From an uncultured Sphingopyxis sp. (GTDB lineage Bacteria > Pseudomonadota > Alphaproteobacteria > Sphingomonadales > Sphingomonadaceae): DNA of 64,000 bases. Shown piece after piece: positions 1 through 8,947 of this stretch. Positions within the stretch are counted from its first letter, which is position 1; every line of letters begins with the position of its first letter. The notes under the pieces are model-generated. The model had not been told where the DNA came from. It did not search any database and was given only the letters and a program-made list of their open reading frames with translations. The position numbers and the translations under genes were made by a program. The stretch lies in NCBI GenBank assembly GCA_936933955.1, contig CAKZIN010000095.1:29039-93038 (forward strand). The letters run 5' to 3'.

Positions 1-356
1 GCGGCCTGGCGCGTCATCGAATGGAACTCGCCCTCGCCCATCACCAGCCGCAGCGGGCGGGGGAGGTGGCTGGCGAGGCGCACGATCAGCTCGTGCGTGC
101 TGCTGCCGAAGACGATGGTCGACGGGTCGGAAAGGCCGAGTTCGTGCGCGACATGGTGCTGCGCGGCGGGCCACAGCTCGCCCATCACGCGGTCCCATTT
201 GCGGTCGGCGAGCCGCGCGGCATCGTCCCACGCCGCGATCTGGCCGACGTAGCTCGCGTCGGGCCACAGATGGTGACTGTGCGCGGCGAAGTGCAGCCGG
301 TCGGGCGCAGCAGACAGGCTCCGCTGAAACAGGCGGCGCGCGTCGATCAGGCTCAC
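1..356 (-). CDS. Kynureninase-like class V aminotransferase-fold enzyme (N-terminal part only)
   Basis: The minus strand stays open from a GTG at 356 to the window edge, giving about 118 residues of the N-terminus. The protein contains LHFAAHSHHLWPD, GSSTHELIV and MGEGEFHS, the pattern of PLP-dependent class V-fold proteins annotated as kynureninase-like beside tryptophan dioxygenase genes. Kynureninase cleaves kynurenine to anthranilate and alanine. The PLP lysine lies outside the window, so activity cannot be judged. The GTG overlaps the TGA of the tryptophan dioxygenase gene by four bases (GTGA), so the two are translationally coupled and belong to one catabolic operon. The neighbour supports the kynurenine role; the assignment to true kynureninase rather than a related lyase is inference. 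Confidence 0.7.
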   Translation of the reverse strand, partial: MSLIDARRLFQRSLSAAPDRLHFAAHSHHLWPDASYVGQIAAWDDAARLADRKWDRVMGELWPAAQHHVAHELGLSDPSTIVFGSSTHELIVRLASHLPRPLRLVMGEGEFHSMTRQA

Positions 357-1159
357 AGCTCGGTCCGCAGTTGCCAGAGTTCGGGGAAGGCGCGCTGCCG
401 CAGCGTGCTTTCGAGGTAGGCGACCCCGCTCGACCCGCCGGTGCCGCGCTTGCCGCCGATTATGCGCGAGACGGTCATCACGTGGCGATAGCGCCAGGTC
501 AGCAGGGCATCGTCGATGTCCACCAGCTTTTCCGCCAGCTGGTAAATGTCCCAGAAGCGGTCCGGCTCGCGATAGGCCTGTGCCCAGGCGGCGCGCACGC
601 GTTCGTCCTCGGTCCAGACGGCGTCCGCCGGGCGCGCGAGCACATCGGCGGGAATGGCGAGCCCGGCTCGCGCGGCGGCGGCGTTGGCCTCTGCCCACAG
701 GCTGGGGAGCGCCCGCGCGGCTTGCGTCGCTGCGCCGCCGCGCGGCCCTTCGCGGAGGCCCAGCCGCACTTCCAGCGTGCGGAACTGGTCCGACTGGAAC
801 CCCGAACTCGATCCAAGCACCGACCGGAACGCCGAATAATCGGACGGCGTCATCGTCGCCAGCACGTCCCACGCGCTGGTCATGGTCGCAAAGATGCGGC
901 TGACCCGCGCGAGGCTCTTGTAGGCGACGATCGGCCGGTCGGCACGGATGTCGGCGGTGGCAGCGTCGATCTCCGCCAGCAGCTGTTTGATCCACAGCTC
1001 CATCGTCTGGTGGAGGATGATGAAGAGCAGTTCGTCATGCCGATCCGACCGCCGCGCCTGGCTCCCCAGCACCGCATCAAGGCCGAGATAGTCGCCGTAG
1101 GTCATCTCGGAGGCGGGCTGGTTCATCGGGCAGCTTGCATCGGACGGAGGCGTGGTCAT
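353..1159 (-). CDS. kynA: Tryptophan 2,3-dioxygenase
   Basis: Heme dioxygenase that opens the indole ring of L-tryptophan to N-formylkynurenine, the first step of the kynurenine pathway in the cytosol. The 268-residue protein shows the family signatures MTYGDYLGL, LLFIILHQTMELWIKQL (substrate-side His) and, near the C-terminus, WRYRHVMTVSRIIG followed by GTGGSSG (proximal heme His and the glycine loop). The length fits bacterial TDO. A second Met at 1126 (MNQPASEM) could be the true start because the first eleven residues are not family-like. It is followed with a 4-base overlap by the kynureninase-like gene. Confidence 0.93.
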   Translation of the reverse strand: MTTPPSDASCPMNQPASEMTYGDYLGLDAVLGSQARRSDRHDELLFIILHQTMELWIKQLLAEIDAATADIRADRPIVAYKSLARVSRIFATMTSAWDVLATMTPSDYSAFRSVLGSSSGFQSDQFRTLEVRLGLREGPRGGAATQAARALPSLWAEANAAAARAGLAIPADVLARPADAVWTEDERVRAAWAQAYREPDRFWDIYQLAEKLVDIDDALLTWRYRHVMTVSRIIGGKRGTGGSSGVAYLESTLRQRAFPELWQLRTEL

Positions 1160-1228
1160 GGCGGCGGTGCTAGCGCATTGCCCGCGTCACACAAGGCGCA
1201 GGCTTGCCGACCGAGCCTCGCCCGCGGC

Positions 1229-1258
1229 GGGGGTCCGCTGGCCGCAGCGCGGACCCCC
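1229..1258 (-). terminator. Hairpin directly after the SDR stop codon
   Basis: A perfect 10-bp stem (GGGGGTCCGC at 1229-1238, GCGGACCCCC at 1249-1258) with a 10-base loop begins at the base next to the SDR stop codon. No T-run follows on the minus strand, so it is terminator-like rather than a textbook intrinsic terminator. It separates the ugd-SDR pair from kynA. Confidence 0.5.
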
Positions 1259-2014
1259 TCAGCCCCGCTCCACCGCGAAGCCGGCGAAGCTTTGGCGGGT
1301 GGGCATCAGTTCGATGGTGTTGACGTTGAGGTGCGGGGGCAGGGCGGCGATCCAGCCGATGGTGTTGGCGATGTCGCTCGCGGTCATCGGCTCGGCGCCG
1401 GCGTAGAGTGCGTCGGAGGCGGCCTGGTCGCCGCCGGTGCGCACCAGCGTGAACTCGGTCTCGACCATCCCCGGCTCGACCGAGGTGACGCGCACCCCCG
1501 TCCCGGCGAGGTCGCTGCGCAGGCCAAGCGCGAACTGGCGCACGAACGCCTTGGTCCCGCCATAGACGTTGCCGCCGCGATAGGGGTAGGTCGCCGCCAC
1601 CGAGGACAGCAGCACGATCCCGCCGCGCAGCTCGATCAGCACCGGCAGCAGCGCATGGACGATCGCGGTGAGTCCGGTGACGTTGGTGTCGATCATCGTG
1701 CGCCAGTTGGCGAACGCCGCCTCCTGCGCGACCGCCGTGCCGAGCGCGAGACCCGCGTTGGCGACCAAGAGGTCGATTTTGCGGAAATCCTCCGGCAACT
1801 GGTCGAGCACGCCCGCGCACGCGTCGCAGTCGGCCGCGTCGAGCCGCAGGGCGAGCACCGCATCGCCATGCGCCGCCGTCAGCGCATCGAGCCGCTCCTG
1901 CCGCCGCCCGGTCGCGACCACGCGCCACCCGTCCGCCACCAACCGATCGACGCAGGCGCGCCCGATCCCTGCGGTAGCGCCGGTAACGAAGGCGGTGCGC
2001 TGGCGCTCGCCCAC
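1259..2014 (-). CDS. Short-chain dehydrogenase/reductase (YdfG-like)
   Basis: A classical SDR of 251 residues, expected to be an NAD(P)-dependent oxidoreductase of small hydroxy acids or alcohols. Visible motifs are TGATAGIG (cofactor loop), VANAG, the serine in LLSSVAA and the catalytic YGGTK. The C-terminal half resembles the YdfG (3-hydroxy acid dehydrogenase) branch, including EPGMVETEF. The GTG at 2014 is chosen as start because GGAG precedes it at good spacing and the cofactor fold begins right after; a TTG at 2032 that overlaps the ugd stop is possible. It follows ugd by 14 bases and is probably co-transcribed with it. The substrate is unknown. Confidence 0.85.
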   Translation of the reverse strand: MGERQRTAFVTGATAGIGRACVDRLVADGWRVVATGRRQERLDALTAAHGDAVLALRLDAADCDACAGVLDQLPEDFRKIDLLVANAGLALGTAVAQEAAFANWRTMIDTNVTGLTAIVHALLPVLIELRGGIVLLSSVAATYPYRGGNVYGGTKAFVRQFALGLRSDLAGTGVRVTSVEPGMVETEFTLVRTGGDQAASDALYAGAEPMTASDIANTIGWIAALPPHLNVNTIELMPTRQSFAGFAVERG

Positions 2015-2028
2015 TGGATTCGCTCCGC

Positions 2029-3330
2029 TCAACGTCCGACCCCGGTGTAGCTCCACCCCGCCGCCTCGAGCTCCGCCCGCGGGTAGACGTTGCGCAGGTC
2101 GACCATCACGGGTGCGTTGAGCAGCGCCTTGGCGCGGTCGAGGTCGAGCGCGCGGAAGGCGTCCCATTCGGTCACCAGCACCACCGCGTCGGCGCCCTCC
2201 ATCGCGGCATAGGGGCCGTCGCAGTAGGTGATGTTGTCGAGCACGGCGCGCGCAGCCTCCATCCCCTCCGGATCATAGGCGCGCACGGTGGCGCCGGCAT
2301 CCTGCAGCGCCTGGACGATGCTGATCGCCGGGGAATCACGCATGTCGTCGGTGTTGGGCTTGAAGGTCAGGCCCAGCACCGCAACGGTCTTGCCGGTCGC
2401 ATCGCCCCCCATCGCCTGAATGACCTTGCGCCCCATCGAGCGTTTGCGCGCGTCGTTGACCGCGACCACCGTCTCGACGATGCGCTGCGGCGCCTCATAG
2501 TCCTGCGCGGTCTTCAGCAGCGCGAGCGTGTCCTTGGGGAAGCAGCTGCCGCCGTAGCCGGGCCCTGCGTGCAGGAATTTCGCGCCGATGCGGTTATCCA
2601 TGCCGATGCCGCGCGCGACCTCCTGCACGTCCGCGCCCACTTTCTCGCACAGGTCGGCGATTTCGTTGATGAAGCTGATCTTGACCGCAAGGAACGCGTT
2701 GGCCGCGTATTTGGTGAGCTCCGCACCCCGGCGGCTCATCTCGATGATCGGTGCCTTGTTGAGCGTGAGCGGGCGATAGACCTGCCGCATCACCTCCAGC
2801 GCGCGCGGATCTTCGCTGCCGATGACGATACGATCGGGGTGTTTGAAATCGTCGATCGCCGCGCCTTCGCGCAGGAATTCGGGGTTGGAGACGAGCGACA
2901 CGTCGGCCCCCGGGTTCACCTCGGCGAGAATGCGCTCGACCTTGTCGCCGGTGCCGACGGGAACCGTCGACTTGTTGACCACAACCGTGAAGCCCTCGAT
3001 CGCTTCGGCAATCTCCCGCGCGGCGGCCTCGACATAGGTGAGGTCGGCGTGCCCGTCGCCGCGACGCGAGGGCGTGCCGACCGCGATGAACACCGCGTCG
3101 GCGCCGCGCACCGCAGGCGCGAGGTCGGTGGTAAAGGAAAGGCGGCCGCCCCGCACATTGCTCGCCACCAGCGTGTCGAGCCCCGGTTCGTAGATCGGCA
3201 TCCGCCCGGCGAGCAGCGCGTCTATCTTGGCCGGGTCCTTGTCGACGCAGACGACGTCGTGGCCGAAGTCGGCGAAGCACGCGCCGGACACCAGCCCGAC
3301 ATAGCCCGACCCGATCATCGCAATCTTCAT
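2029..3330 (-). CDS. ugd: UDP-glucose 6-dehydrogenase
   Basis: Oxidises UDP-glucose twice with NAD to UDP-glucuronate, a precursor for acidic polysaccharides. The 433-residue protein has the N-terminal Rossmann motif IGSGYVGLVSGACFA, the central stretch ALLAGRMPIYEPGLD typical of UGD, and the catalytic cysteine motif GPGYGGSCFPKDT. The length is normal. It sits about 16 kb from the glycan locus rather than inside it and is followed by an SDR. The glycan locus has two further nucleotide-sugar dehydrogenases of different subfamilies, so this one probably serves general glucuronate supply. Confidence 0.95.
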   Translation of the reverse strand: MKIAMIGSGYVGLVSGACFADFGHDVVCVDKDPAKIDALLAGRMPIYEPGLDTLVASNVRGGRLSFTTDLAPAVRGADAVFIAVGTPSRRGDGHADLTYVEAAAREIAEAIEGFTVVVNKSTVPVGTGDKVERILAEVNPGADVSLVSNPEFLREGAAIDDFKHPDRIVIGSEDPRALEVMRQVYRPLTLNKAPIIEMSRRGAELTKYAANAFLAVKISFINEIADLCEKVGADVQEVARGIGMDNRIGAKFLHAGPGYGGSCFPKDTLALLKTAQDYEAPQRIVETVVAVNDARKRSMGRKVIQAMGGDATGKTVAVLGLTFKPNTDDMRDSPAISIVQALQDAGATVRAYDPEGMEAARAVLDNITYCDGPYAAMEGADAVVLVTEWDAFRALDLDRAKALLNAPVMVDLRNVYPRAELEAAGWSYTGVGR

Positions 3331-3392
3331 TCAGCGCCCTTCCAAATCTTTGCCGCGGCCCGTTGCTCACATTCCCGCGCAACGCCAAGGAT

Positions 3393-4274
3393 ATGGCGAT
3401 GGCCGCGCCGCTCCCTCCCTTTGAGCCGACCGATCGGGCTGACAACCCCAAAATGCGGGTCTGGGCGGGCGACAACCTGCCGCTGCTGCGCGCGCTGCCC
3501 GAGGCATCGTTCGAGCTCATCTACATCGACCCGCCGTTCAACACCGGCAAGACGCAGCGCAAGGTCGCAAAGCGCTCCAGTCGCGATGCCGGGGGGAAGG
3601 TCGGCTATCATGGCGAGCGCTATTCCAGCACCATTCTTTCGGATGTGGGCTACCGCGACAGCTTTGACGACTATCTCGGTTTCCTCGCGCCGCGGCTGGA
3701 GGAGGCGCATCGGCTGCTCGCGGGGAACGGCAGCCTGTTCGTCCACCTCGATTATCGGGAGGTGCATTATGTAAAGGTTTTGCTCGACCGACTGTTTGGG
3801 CGCGACTGTTTCCAGAACGAGATCATCTGGGCGTACGACTATGGCGCGCGCTCGAAAAGCCGCTGGCCCGCCAAGCACGACAATATCCTTTGGTATTCGC
3901 GGCACCCGACGGAGTTCACCTTCAACCTCGAGGCGGTCGATCGCATCCCCTATATGGCGCCGAGCCTGGTGACGCCGGAGAAGGCCGCTCGCGGCAAGAC
4001 GCCGACCGACGTCTGGTGGCACACCATCGTGCCGACCAACGGGCGCGAGAAGACCGGCTATCCCAACCAGAAGCCGCGCGGCATCCTCGATCGCATCGTC
4101 AAGGTGCACTCCAACCCCGGCGACCGGCTGCTCGACTTCTTCGCGGGGAGCGGATCGTTCGGGGCCGCCGCCGCGGCGCATGGGCGCGACTGTCTGCTGA
4201 TCGACTCCAACCCGGAAGCCATCGCCACCATGCGCGCGCGCTTTGCCGCGCAGGGGGTGCCGCTTTCCGACTAA
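3393..4274 (+). CDS. Orphan site-specific DNA methyltransferase (N6-adenine/N4-cytosine type)
   Basis: A 293-residue SAM-dependent DNA methyltransferase. The catalytic motif IDPPFNTG lies at residues 45-52 and the SAM-binding motif FFAGSG near residues 249-254, with PNQKP just before it. This order (catalytic motif first, SAM motif last) is that of the beta class. No restriction endonuclease, specificity subunit or modification-dependent nuclease is visible nearby, so it looks like an orphan. The ATG at 3393 has AAGG just upstream; the ATG at 3399 is equally possible. It diverges from ugd and its TAA overlaps the TAG of the convergent next gene in a shared CTAA. The recognition site cannot be read from the sequence. 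Confidence 0.85.
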   Translation: MAMAAPLPPFEPTDRADNPKMRVWAGDNLPLLRALPEASFELIYIDPPFNTGKTQRKVAKRSSRDAGGKVGYHGERYSSTILSDVGYRDSFDDYLGFLAPRLEEAHRLLAGNGSLFVHLDYREVHYVKVLLDRLFGRDCFQNEIIWAYDYGARSKSRWPAKHDNILWYSRHPTEFTFNLEAVDRIPYMAPSLVTPEKAARGKTPTDVWWHTIVPTNGREKTGYPNQKPRGILDRIVKVHSNPGDRLLDFFAGSGSFGAAAAAHGRDCLLIDSNPEAIATMRARFAAQGVPLSD

Positions 4275-5455
4275 CTCCGCGGGGTGAGGCGGAACAGGCG
4301 GCCTTGTCCGCGCGAGCCGCCGTCTTCGAGGAGGTAGAGTGCGCCGTCGTTCGCCTCGCCGATGGCGCGGACGCGCATGTCGAGGTTCCAGCGGCCGAGC
4401 TGACGCGCGGTGTCGCCGTTGAGCTCGACGCGCACCAGCCCCGTGCCGCCCATCGCGCCGATCAGCGCATTGCCCTGCCAGCCGGGCACGGCGCGCCCGC
4501 GCACGATGTGCAGCGCGCCGGGGGAGATGGCGGGGTTCCACCACAGCGCCGGCGCGGCAAAGCCATCGCTCGGCGCATGGTCGGGGATCGCGCGGCCGTC
4601 GTAGTGATCGCCGTTGGAGGCGACCGGCCAGCCGTAGTTCGCGCCGCGACGGACGAGGTTCAACTCGTCGCCCCCCTGCGGCCCCATCTCCAGCTCCCAC
4701 AGCCGGTCGCCGGCAAAGGCGATGCCGAGCGGGTTCCGGTGCCCCATGCTCCAGATCTGCGCGGTCACCCCGCCTTCGCGCGCGAAGGGGTTGTCGGCGG
4801 GCACGCTGCCGTCGAGGTTGCGCCGCACGACCTTGCCGAGGTTCGCGGCGCGGTCCTGCGCGGGGTCGAACTTCTGCCGCTCGCCCGAGCTGATGTAGAG
4901 CTTGCCGTCGGGGCCAAAGGCGATGCGATGCCCGTAATGTCCCGCGCCGGTGACGAACGGCACCTGCCGCCAAACCTCCGTCACTGCGGAGAGCGCGCGC
5001 ATGTCGGCGGAGAGCGTCGCGTGGCCGACCACCGCGCCCCGCGTGCCGCCTTCGCCCGCCGCCGCCCAGCTCAGCCAGACGCGACGGTTGGTGGCAAAGC
5101 CGGGGTCGAGCACCACGTCGCCGAGCCCGCCTTGCCCCGCAAAAGCAACCCGCGGCGCGCCCGCGACCTCGACCGCCGCCTGTCCGGGGCGCCACCACAG
5201 CAGCTTCCCCGCCTTCTCCGTCACCAGCGCACCATTGTCACCGGGGAGGAAGGCGATCGCCCACGGATCGGCGAACTTGCCGACCTCGGTAAGCGTGAAC
5301 GGCGCGGCAGGAAGCGCGGTGGGCTCGATGGTACCGGCGTTGCCGCTGCTGCTGGCGCCAAGGACGGTTTCGCTCGTCTCCCGCGTCGATGGCGATGGTG
5401 CGCACGCAGGAAGCATTGCCAGCACCAAAGCTCCTGCAAGAAACAATCTCGTCAT
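4271..5455 (-). CDS. PQQ-dependent sugar dehydrogenase family lipoprotein
   Basis: A glucose/sorbosone dehydrogenase-like beta-propeller protein of 394 residues, related to soluble aldose dehydrogenases that use PQQ in the periplasm. It has an N-terminal signal with lipobox (LAMLPAC), then propeller motifs including FADPWAIAFLPGD, GHYGHRIAFGPDGKLY, NPFAREGGVTAQIWSMGHRNP and GAMGGTGLVRVELNGD. The GHRNP segment is characteristic of the family. The cysteine at the lipobox implies membrane anchoring. Substrate and actual PQQ use are inferred from family membership only. It ends in a 4-base convergent overlap with the methyltransferase gene. Confidence 0.85.
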   Translation of the reverse strand: MTRLFLAGALVLAMLPACAPSPSTRETSETVLGASSSGNAGTIEPTALPAAPFTLTEVGKFADPWAIAFLPGDNGALVTEKAGKLLWWRPGQAAVEVAGAPRVAFAGQGGLGDVVLDPGFATNRRVWLSWAAAGEGGTRGAVVGHATLSADMRALSAVTEVWRQVPFVTGAGHYGHRIAFGPDGKLYISSGERQKFDPAQDRAANLGKVVRRNLDGSVPADNPFAREGGVTAQIWSMGHRNPLGIAFAGDRLWELEMGPQGGDELNLVRRGANYGWPVASNGDHYDGRAIPDHAPSDGFAAPALWWNPAISPGALHIVRGRAVPGWQGNALIGAMGGTGLVRVELNGDTARQLGRWNLDMRVRAIGEANDGALYLLEDGGSRGQGRLFRLTPRS

Positions 5456-5572
5456 TCCGGATCACCCATCATCGCCCGCCGATACAGGCTGGCGCAAACT
5501 GACCATGCCTGCAATGATTTTGCCGCTGGCAGCGCAGGAAACCTGTCGTTGTCGTCGCGAGGGGGGCATGGG

Positions 5573-6604
5573 ATGCGCTGGATCTTGGGTTGCCTGCTGG
5601 TGACGCTGGCCGCATCGACCGCGCAAGCACAGAGCGCCGAGGTGGCGGGCGCGGATGCGGTGCTTTCCGCGACCGATCAATGCACTGCCGATGCGGCGTT
5701 CGGACGAATGTTCGGCACAACTGGCGACGGCATTCGCTGGAAAGATTACGAGGACACGTCGACGGCGCATCGGTCCGGAGACCCAGCCATCTTTCGCAAC
5801 AGCGAGTGGAGCGAGCAGATGGTGCTTGGCGAGCGCCTTATCCGGATGGAGACCGATGTTGTCGCCAGGGCCGGCGACCGATGGCTGACGCGGGCATCTG
5901 AGTCGGGTTGGCAGCGCGTACCGGTAGCCCGTCAGTTGCTGCCATTCGGCGCCGGCGCCCCACTTTTTCGGCGCTCGGTAACGACACGCGAAGGGGCATC
6001 GACCACCCTTTATCTTCAGGTGGAGCCGCAGCCGAGCGAAAGCTCCGTCATGGTGCGATGCTCGCGCGGGGATATGCTCGAGAAGGCGGCGGACGAAGCG
6101 CGGGGGCAGGTACCACCGGACGCGCCCCGCCCCGCTCCGCCAGACGACCCCATCTCGCCGTCGCCGCCCGTGGACTGCACCGATCGTGCTGTGCAGGCCC
6201 AAGCGATGCAGCGTTACACGCTTCAGGCCGGCGGCGGTGGTCCAGCCCTCGCCCTCATGCAACAGTCGCGCGCCCGGCAACGTTTGGAACATTGGCTGGT
6301 CGCGCGACTCCAGCGAGCCGCCAACATCCCGCACGCCGATATGGTGCCGCTAATCATGCGGCTGATGCCGCGGACGGTGGACGACACGGCAAATCAGTTA
6401 CTGGCGCATATCGAGGGCGGACTCCCGCTGACCCACGCAGCGGACGCGGCGGCGGCGCGCGGTGATCGGGCGGGCGTCTGTCGCGCGCTCGCAGCGTTGG
6501 ACGAGAGGCTCGTTGAACTCGCGGTCCGGGCAGGCCACACGTCGCAGCAGTTCGAGGCGAACTTGCGCGCCGAAGCGACACGCCGGGGGGTATCGCTCGA
6601 CTGA
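5573..6604 (+). CDS. Exported protein of unknown function
   Basis: I do not recognise this 343-residue protein. It begins with a clear signal peptide (MRWILGCLLVTLAASTAQA, cleavage expected after AQA) and so should be periplasmic or secreted. The first half is a globular region with two cysteines (DQCTADAAF, MVRCSRGD); it is followed by a proline-rich linker around residues 175-205 and a helical C-terminal third with one more pair of cysteines (VDCTD, VCRAL). The ATG at 5573 is chosen because the signal peptide starts there; the frame is open far upstream only as antisense shadow. It lies between the divergent sugar dehydrogenase and the rimP operon and appears to be a single gene. Confidence 0.75.
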   Translation: MRWILGCLLVTLAASTAQAQSAEVAGADAVLSATDQCTADAAFGRMFGTTGDGIRWKDYEDTSTAHRSGDPAIFRNSEWSEQMVLGERLIRMETDVVARAGDRWLTRASESGWQRVPVARQLLPFGAGAPLFRRSVTTREGASTTLYLQVEPQPSESSVMVRCSRGDMLEKAADEARGQVPPDAPRPAPPDDPISPSPPVDCTDRAVQAQAMQRYTLQAGGGGPALALMQQSRARQRLEHWLVARLQRAANIPHADMVPLIMRLMPRTVDDTANQLLAHIEGGLPLTHAADAAAARGDRAGVCRALAALDERLVELAVRAGHTSQQFEANLRAEATRRGVSLD

Positions 6605-6740
6605 GCGATTGCATAGGGGCGCAGCGCACGCTACAGCCCGCATCGCTTCCTGACATCGTGAGAGGTTCGGCAGCGCCGGGGCAGCCGCTTCGGCGGGCGC
6701 TCTCGCATGGCTGGTCGCGCGATACACGTACCGGAGCTTC

Positions 6741-7304
6741 ATGGCCGACCTCGACAACATCGCCGCGCTGATTCAGCCGCACCTCGACGAGCTGGGGCTC
6801 GATCTGGTGCGCGTGCGGCTGTTCGAGGGGGAGGAGCGTACGCTCCAGATCATGGCCGAGCGTCCCGACACCGGGCAGCTCACCATACCCGACTGCACCG
6901 CTCTGTCGCACGCGATCTCCGATGCGTTCGACGCGCTGGAGGCCGATGGGCGCGATCCGGTGCCCGGTGCGTATCGGCTCGAGGTGAGCTCGCCCGGGAT
7001 CGACCGGCCCCTCACCCGGCTCAAGGACTTCGCCGACTGGGCGGGGCACGAGGCACGGGTGACGCTCGCCAACGCCGCGGACGCTGCCGACGGATCGGCG
7101 CGCAAGAACCTCGCCGGCACGCTCGCGGGGGTGGAGGGTGACACCATCGCCTTCGACGACCGCAAGGCGGGGCGGCTCGGCTTTGCGCTGGCCGACGTCG
7201 CCGAGGCTAAGCTGACGCTCACCGACAAATTGCTCGCCGCCACCGCGCCGCTCGACGCGACCGGGGCGGAAGAAACGCTCGAAATCGACTCCACAGAGGA
7301 CTGA
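6741..7304 (+). CDS. rimP: Ribosome maturation factor RimP
   Basis: Required for maturation of the 30S ribosomal subunit. The 187-residue protein shows the family core: the N-terminal domain with DLVRVRLFEG, the segment TIPDCTALSHAISDAFDALE, and the diagnostic YRLEVSSPGIDRPL at residues 76-89. It has a longer acidic C-terminal tail than the gammaproteobacterial protein. The ATG at 6741 is supported by CCGGAG a few bases upstream. It is the first gene of the conserved rimP-nusA-ylxR-infB-rbfA operon and is separated from nusA by two bases. Confidence 0.95.
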   Translation: MADLDNIAALIQPHLDELGLDLVRVRLFEGEERTLQIMAERPDTGQLTIPDCTALSHAISDAFDALEADGRDPVPGAYRLEVSSPGIDRPLTRLKDFADWAGHEARVTLANAADAADGSARKNLAGTLAGVEGDTIAFDDRKAGRLGFALADVAEAKLTLTDKLLAATAPLDATGAEETLEIDSTED

Positions 7305-7306
7305 CC

Positions 7307-8947
7307 ATGGCCAGCAACGCCATTTCCGCCAACCGCGCCGAACTGCTCGCGATCGCCTACTCGGTTGCGACCGAAAAGCTGATCGACAAGGGCATCGTCA
7401 TCGAGGCGATCGAGGAAGCGATCGAGCGCGCCGCCCGCGCCCGCTTCGGCCAGGAAAACGACATCCGCGCGCGGCTCGACCCGATGACCGGCGACCTCCG
7501 CTTGTGGCGCGTGGTCGAGGTGGTCGAGGCGGTCGACGATCATTTCAAGCAGGTCGACCTCGATCGGGCGCAGCAGCTCGAACCCGGCGCGAGCGTCGGC
7601 GACTTCATCGTCGACCCGCTGCCTGCAATCGACCTCGGCCGCATCGACGCGCAGTCGGCGAAGCAGGTCATCTTCCAGCGCGTGCGCGACGCCGACCGCG
7701 AACGGCAGTTCGAAGAGTATAAGGACCGCACGGGTGAGATCATCACCGGCGTCGTCAAGTCGGTCGAGTTCGGCCACATCATCGTCAACCTCGGCCGCGC
7801 CGAGGGCGTCATCCGCCGCGACCAGCAGATCCCGCGCGAAATTCCGCGCATCGGCGATCGCATCCGCGCCGTCATCCTGAAGGTCGTGCGCGAGACGCGC
7901 GGCCCGCAGATCTTCCTCTCCCGCGCGCATCCCGAGTTCATGAAGAAGCTGTTCGCGCAGGAAGTGCCCGAAATTTACGACGGCATCATCGAGATCAAGG
8001 CCGCCGCACGCGATCCGGGCAGCCGCGCCAAGATCGGCGTGATCAGCTACGACAGCTCGATCGACCCGGTCGGCGCCTGCGTCGGCATGAAGGGCAGCCG
8101 TGTGCAGGCGGTCGTCCAGGAAATGCAGGGCGAAAAGATCGACATCATTCCCTGGTCGGAGGACACCGCGACCTTCGTCGTCAACGCGCTCCAGCCCGCC
8201 ACCGTCAGCCGCGTGCTGATCGACGAGGAGGAAAGCCGCATCGAAGTCGTCGTCCCCGACGACATGCTGAGCCTCGCCATCGGGCGGCGCGGGCAGAACG
8301 TCCGCCTCGCCAGCCAGCTCACCGGCCGCGCCATCGACATCATGACCGAGGCCGATTCGAGCGAGAAGCGCCAGCGCGAATTCGTCGAGCGGTCGACCAT
8401 GTTCCAGGAGGAGCTGGACGTCGACGAAACGCTGGCGCAGCTGCTCGTCGCCGAAGGCTTCACCGAGATGGAGGAAGTCGCCTACGTCGGGATCGACGAG
8501 CTGGCGGCGATCGAAGGCTTCGACGAGGAACTCGCCGAAGAGCTCCAGCAGCGCGCGCTGGAAGCGCTCGAAAAGCGCGAGGCCGCCGCGCGTGAGGAAC
8601 GCCGTGGGCTTGGCGTCGAGGACGCACTCGCCGACCTGCCGCACCTCACCGAAGCGATGCTGGTGACGCTGGGCAAGGCCGGGCTCAAGACGCTCGACGA
8701 CGTCGCCGACCTCGCCACCGACGAACTCATCGCCAAGAAGCGGCAGGAACCGCGCCGCGGCGGCAAGGAGCGCCCGGAGGACAAGGGCGGGGTGCTCGGC
8801 AGCTACGGCCTTACCGAAGAGCAGGGCAACGAGATCATCATGGCCGCGCGCGCGCATTGGTTCGAGGACGAAGCGTCCGAGGCTGATGGTGCGGATGCGG
8901 GCGCGGACGCCAGCATGGAGGCCGCCGATGCGGACTCCACCCAATGA
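7307..8947 (+). CDS. nusA: Transcription termination/antitermination factor NusA
   Basis: RNA polymerase-associated elongation factor acting in pausing, termination and rRNA antitermination. The 546-residue protein has the N-terminal RNAP-binding domain (about 1-130), an S1 domain (about 143-207, [14 protein letters not shown]), tandem KH domains (VGMKGSRV near 265; [17 protein letters not shown] near 325) and C-terminal helix-hairpin-helix repeats ([39 protein letters not shown]), which is the long proteobacterial form. Codon use is strongly GC3-biased like the rest of the operon. Its last 20 bases overlap the next gene. Confidence 0.97.
   Translation: MASNAISANRAELLAIAYSVATEKLIDKGIVIEAIEEAIERAARARFGQENDIRARLDPMTGDLRLWRVVEVVEAVDDHFKQVDLDRAQQLEPGASVGDFIVDPLPAIDLGRIDAQSAKQVIFQRVRDADRERQFEEYKDRTGEIITGVVKSVEFGHIIVNLGRAEGVIRRDQQIPREIPRIGDRIRAVILKVVRETRGPQIFLSRAHPEFMKKLFAQEVPEIYDGIIEIKAAARDPGSRAKIGVISYDSSIDPVGACVGMKGSRVQAVVQEMQGEKIDIIPWSEDTATFVVNALQPATVSRVLIDEEESRIEVVVPDDMLSLAIGRRGQNVRLASQLTGRAIDIMTEADSSEKRQREFVERSTMFQEELDVDETLAQLLVAEGFTEMEEVAYVGIDELAAIEGFDEELAEELQQRALEALEKREAAAREERRGLGVEDALADLPHLTEAMLVTLGKAGLKTLDDVADLATDELIAKKRQEPRRGGKERPEDKGGVLGSYGLTEEQGNEIIMAARAHWFEDEASEADGADAGADASMEAADADSTQ

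Noticed and set aside
371..2050. Long plus-strand open frame opposite kynA and the SDR gene
   Set aside because: It is the antisense shadow of GC3-rich genes; its product is rich in Arg, Gly, His and Ala with no domain, while the minus-strand proteins have clear family motifs.
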